Shown here: one piece after another, positions 6,469 to 8,539 of the stretch | How positions within the stretch are numbered: position 1 is the first letter of the stretch | Layout of the letters: each line of letters opens with the position of its first letter | Origin: DAOTXL01 sp034434895 | Lineage (GTDB): Bacteria; Chloroflexota; Anaerolineae; JAAYZQ01 | Assembly (NCBI GenBank): GCA_034434895.1 | Contig: DAOTYI010000005.1 | Span: 1 to 8,539 of the forward strand | Reading direction: 5' to 3' | DNA: 8,539 nucleotides | Notes under the pieces: generated by a model | The model's input: the letters and a program-made list of their open reading frames with translations, nothing else | What the model was told of the DNA's origin: nothing | Databases searched by the model: none | Position numbers and translations under genes: made by a program

Positions 6469-6498
6469 TGGTCCCCGATTCTGTCAAGGGAGGCCACC

Positions 6499-7027
6499 AT
6501 GCTGGATACCATGACGGACAACCGTCTAATGTTCCGCACCCTCATGTGGGCGTTTGTGGCGGAGATCCCCCGTTCCGCCTGGGGGGATATTCGCCGTCTG
6601 GCGGCCCTGGCCTGGGCTGTCGTCGGGCTGTGCCAGGGTCAGGCCGTGAGCCTGGCCGGAAAAGGTAGAAAGTCGAGCCCTGCTGGCCGCCAGCCGGACC
6701 CGCTACTTCCAACGTTGGTTGGACAACCCCCAGGTCCGCGTCCAGGCCCTGTATGAACCGTTGATCCGGGCCGCCCTGCGGGACTGGGCCGTGGCCGGCC
6801 GCGGCTTTGTCCATCGCCGGTTGTTCCGTTGGCTGCGGCGTTATCACCGGCACTCCCGCATCGGTCTGACCGGCGACACCTTGGTTCACCTGCCCAACCA
6901 CCCCTTGCTCTCCGTCCGTGACCTGTTGCCGCCCAAAGGAGCAGCCCATTTCTATCATCGGGTGTGGATCCTGGGTCACCGGATCGGCCCTGTCCACCTG
7001 GCCCTGGCCCGGTTGGATGAACCCAAC
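6499..7027 (+). pseudogene. IS4-like DDE transposase relic (frameshift, internal deletion, lost C-terminus)
   Basis: Residues 1-54 from the ATG at 6499 (TLMWAFVAEIPRSAWGDIRR, then RLAALAWAVVGLCQG) look like the N-terminus of an IS4-like DDE transposase common in Chloroflexi. At about 6660-6663 the reading moves to another frame: dropping one A from the A4 run restores GKVESRALLAASRTRYFQRW, which continues as LDNPQVRVQALYEPLIRAALRDWAV. At about 6788-6800 it jumps straight to GRGFVHRRLFRWLRR, which in relatives belongs to the second catalytic Asp region (ADRGF). The part holding the first Asp is missing, by memory of the family some 70-80 residues, and the second Asp reads Gly. Likeness ends with RIGPVHLALARLDEPN near 7027, before the catalytic Glu region. 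The product cannot be active. No terminal inverted repeats were found. It has its own promoter-like site and Shine-Dalgarno. The exact family assignment is from memory. Confidence 0.82.
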
Positions 7028-7057
7028 ACAGTTGACCGTGGACTTCTGTCTGATCCC

Positions 7058-7086
7058 ATTATATCACAGGGGAAAAACAGCGTCAA
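7058..7086 (-). promoter_or_regulatory. Near-consensus promoter pointing left toward uvrC, across the transposase relic
   Basis: On the minus strand: TTGACG (7086-7081), 17 bases, TATAAT (7063-7058), with TG one base before the -10; the core reads TGTGATATAATGGG. Transcription would begin near 7051, run antisense through the transposase relic and reach uvrC about 675 bases later. It lies about 30 bases beyond the last recognisable transposase codon. The box match is direct; use by the uvrC operon is inferred. Confidence 0.68.
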
Positions 7087-7369
7087 GAGGTGCTCTACCA
7101 GGACCAGGGCCCTGTCAAAGTCGCTGATTGTCATTTTTCCGCTGGCCGGTCGGGGCGGAGCGCCGCTCCACCCGCACAGACGTTCGGCGAGCGACTCGAC
7201 CGGGTTCATCGAGGTCTCAGTCGAGCCGACCCCCGGCCAGGCCTCCTGCCGGATGGACTCTGGCAGACCGGCCAGATCGATCCGGAAGGACCGCCAGGTC
7301 ACAGGGCCGGCGGGAGCACCTGGTGTGCGCGCTGTCCGCTTCCCGGCCGGCGGGTGGCAGAGCGCCAGG
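7087..7369. other. Intergenic stretch without a supportable gene
   Basis: This lies between the two promoters and is G/C-rich. All frames give low-complexity Arg/Pro/Gly-rich products without recognisable motifs. The best coding-like signal is on the minus strand from a GTG at 7302 to about 7090, where third codon positions are mostly G or C, but it has no Shine-Dalgarno site and runs into the promoter at 7086. Local palindromes include CAGGGCCCTG and a near-palindrome GGAGCGCCGCTCC. GGCCGGCGGG occurs twice, near 7306 and 7345. It may be debris of older insertions. Confidence 0.5.
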
Positions 7370-7398
7370 TTGACGCCACCGGCCAGATGTGGTATACT
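7370..7398 (+). promoter_or_regulatory. Promoter of the PEBP lipoprotein gene
   Basis: TTGACG (7370-7375), a 17-base spacer and TATACT (7393-7398), with TG one base before the -10 (TGTGGTATACT). The start would be near 7405, leaving a leader of about 140 bases before the ATG at 7547. The leader can form a small stem, GCCCTG/CAGGGC at 7435-7449, but no known riboswitch or attenuator is recognisable. Confidence 0.7.
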
Positions 7399-7546
7399 TC
7401 CCGACGGGGGGATCGCCCTTTGGCTACGCTCAAGGCCCTGGCTCAGGGCAGGGCCGGGCGCGACCGGCAGGGTCGGAGTGGCCGGGAGCCGGCATATACC
7501 TGTTTATCGCCTTCTGAGTCTGATTACTGACCACTGGAGGAGGGGG

Positions 7547-8089
7547 ATGATGAAACGACGGTGGATATGGGCCATCGGGCTGGCGATGATCCCGGTTGTC
7601 CTGAGCGCCTGTGGAGGCAGTCAGCCAGCGCCGGGAGAGCCAACCATCCGCCTCCAGGTCGAAAGCAGCGCGTTTCAGGCCGAAGGGATCATCCCCAGCC
7701 GGCACACATGCGATGGAGAGGACCTCTCCCCGCCACTTTCCTGGTCGGAGCCACCGGCCGGCACCCGCAGCCTGGCGCTCATCTGCGATGACCCGGATGC
7801 ACCGGCCGGTACGTGGGTCCACTGGGTGCTATTTAACCTGCCTGCCGGCGCACGCTCCCTGCCTGAGGGGGTGACAGGTATGGGCGTGGAGGGCAGCAAC
7901 AGTTGGAAGCGGCAGGGCTATGGCGGCCCCTGCCCACCCACGGGGTCAACCCATCGCTACTATTTCAAGCTCTATGCTCTGGACACAACCCTTGACCTGG
8001 AAGCCGGCGCCGGCAAACAGGCCGTGGAGAAGGCCATGCAGGGCCACATTCTGGCCGAAGGACAACTCATGGGCCGCTATGGCCGATAA
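7547..8089 (+). CDS. YbhB/YbcL-type phosphatidylethanolamine-binding (PEBP, Raf-kinase-inhibitor-like) lipoprotein
   Basis: The 180-residue product is a predicted lipoprotein: basic start MMKRR, hydrophobic core WAIGLAMIPVVL, lipobox LSAC with Cys22. The mature part is a complete bacterial PEBP domain: FQAEGIIPSRHTCDG (43-57), SPPLSW (61-66), the ligand-pocket signature DDPDAPAGTWVHWVLFNLP (81-99), GSNSW and QGYGGPCPP (116-131) and HRYYFKLYALD (136-146). PEBP proteins bind anionic ligands in a conserved pocket. The role of the bacterial forms is unsettled, and the name reflects homology to the eukaryotic kinase inhibitor, not a shown activity. GGAGG at 7536-7540 is 6 bases from ATG 7547 and 9 from ATG 7550, so either may be used. 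The open frame continues far upstream only because this DNA has few stops. It has its own promoter and converges on the next gene with a 17-base gap. Confidence 0.94.
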   Translation: MMKRRWIWAIGLAMIPVVLSACGGSQPAPGEPTIRLQVESSAFQAEGIIPSRHTCDGEDLSPPLSWSEPPAGTRSLALICDDPDAPAGTWVHWVLFNLPAGARSLPEGVTGMGVEGSNSWKRQGYGGPCPPTGSTHRYYFKLYALDTTLDLEAGAGKQAVEKAMQGHILAEGQLMGRYGR

Positions 8090-8106
8090 TCACCCTGTCC
8101 GCCGGT

Positions 8107-8539
8107 TCAGGGCGTCACCGTGATGGTGACGGCATACTGCGTGACCACACCGTTCAGGTGCACGACCTCCAGCGTATAAGTGGTTGTCACGGTCGGGCAC
8201 ACCTTCTTTTTGCCGTGCCCCGTCACCCCGTCGCCATCCAGGTACACCTCGCGGACATTTTCCACATCCCAGCGCAGTCGAGTGCACTCTCCGGCATGGA
8301 GAGTGGTGGTATCGGCCCAGAAGTGGATGTAAGGCGTCCCGGTCGGCGGCGGCGGGCTGGGCTTCCGGGTCGCCGTTGGCGTGGCGGTGGCCGTGGCCGT
8401 GGGCCGCGTGGTTTCGGCACAGCGCAGGTCATCCACATAGATCACGCCGCTGCCGCTGAAGCTGTCGGGGATATCGTCCAGCACCAGAGCGCGAAAGTCA
8501 ATCGGATAGTCAACCGCCCCGTTGGCAGGGCCTTCGATG
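8107..8539 (-). CDS. C-terminal part of a secreted modular protein (beta-sandwich end, Thr/Pro linker, Ig-like domain)
   Basis: The frame is open to the window edge, so the N-terminus is missing; 143 residues are visible. Residues 1-40 (ANGAVDYPIDFRALVLDD, then SGSGVIYVDDLRC) look like the last strands of a jelly-roll domain; IYVDDL is a frequent ending of carbohydrate-binding-like modules. A Thr/Ala/Pro linker follows at 42-69. Residues 70-143 form a compact domain with IHFWADTTTLHAGECTRLRW and VREVYLDGDGVTGHGKKK, then CPTVTTTYTLEVV, ending VTITVTP. This is the all-beta Ig-like type that I associate with exported Chloroflexi proteins, and two cysteines (85, 114) could form a disulfide. It is probably extracellular, perhaps acting on or binding polysaccharide; that depends on the missing part. 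The GTG at 8484 is internal and should not be taken as the start. The gene converges on the PEBP gene. Confidence 0.85.
   Translation of the reverse strand, partial: IEGPANGAVDYPIDFRALVLDDIPDSFSGSGVIYVDDLRCAETTRPTATATATPTATRKPSPPPPTGTPYIHFWADTTTLHAGECTRLRWDVENVREVYLDGDGVTGHGKKKVCPTVTTTYTLEVVHLNGVVTQYAVTITVTP

Noticed and set aside
6656..6667. Programmed ribosomal frameshift in the transposase at the A4 run
   Set aside because: Transposase frameshifting is usually -1 on an A6-7 slippery run. Here the shift needed is +1 on only four A's, and the gene also has an internal deletion and a lost C-terminus, so mutation is the simpler reading.
6407..7055. CTGATC at 6407-6412 and 7050-7055 as a target-site duplication of the insertion
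   Set aside because: Six bases is short, no inverted repeats were found next to the copies, and the element is truncated. It is used only as a supporting hint in the uvrC promoter finding, not as a feature.
6719..8089. A single plus-strand open frame from the transposase relic to the end of the PEBP gene
   Set aside because: It joins a decayed transposase, a promoter-bearing intergenic stretch and a complete lipoprotein with its own signal peptide and ribosome site. The frame stays open because G/C-rich DNA has few stops, so this is not a fusion protein.

Overview
The window looks like a chromosomal segment of a GC-rich member of the Chloroflexi (Chloroflexota, probably the Anaerolineae/Caldilineae side). 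This rests on protein style, not on a marker gene. Secreted proteins carry long Thr/Pro linkers of the TPTATPTP type. The YjbQ protein is of the 'PGSTSAL' type. The Ig-like domain at the right edge and the DDE transposase relic resemble proteins I associate with that phylum. No rRNA, tRNA, CRISPR array or intact mobile element is visible.

Layout. 1-208: a G/C-rich palindrome at the left edge, then a leader with a second hairpin. 209-1901 (+): a two-gene unit, a DUF3048 (YerB-like) lipoprotein followed after one base by a YjbQ/UPF0047 protein. 1902-2067: intergenic, holding a strong-looking promoter that points left, against the genes. 2068-2739 (+): an unrecognised protein with an HxxxH motif that may be a degenerate metallopeptidase. 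6377-2766 (-): a likely three-gene operon, uvrC, then an SDR oxidoreductase, then a xylose-isomerase-like TIM barrel with CbiR-like features. A REP-like palindrome covers the stop codon of the SDR gene. 6499-7027 (+): a decayed IS4-like DDE transposase with a frameshift, an internal deletion and no C-terminus. 7028-7546: about 500 bases with no supportable gene but two well-formed promoters facing opposite ways. 7547-8089 (+): a PEBP-family (YbhB/YbcL) lipoprotein. 8539-8107 (-): the C-terminal end of a secreted modular protein running off the window.

How the parts relate. The genes are mainly housekeeping (DNA repair) and envelope or small-molecule functions, and I do not see a defence, toxin or biosynthetic system. 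The most informative signal is regulatory. Three promoters share one architecture, a TTGAMG -35 box, exactly 17 bases, and a TGTGnTATAMT extended -10. A fourth site has only the extended -10. One of the three points at uvrC but is now separated from it by the transposase relic, which suggests that an insertion displaced the repair operon's original promoter. Another lies antisense to the DUF3048-yjbQ unit with no gene to serve.
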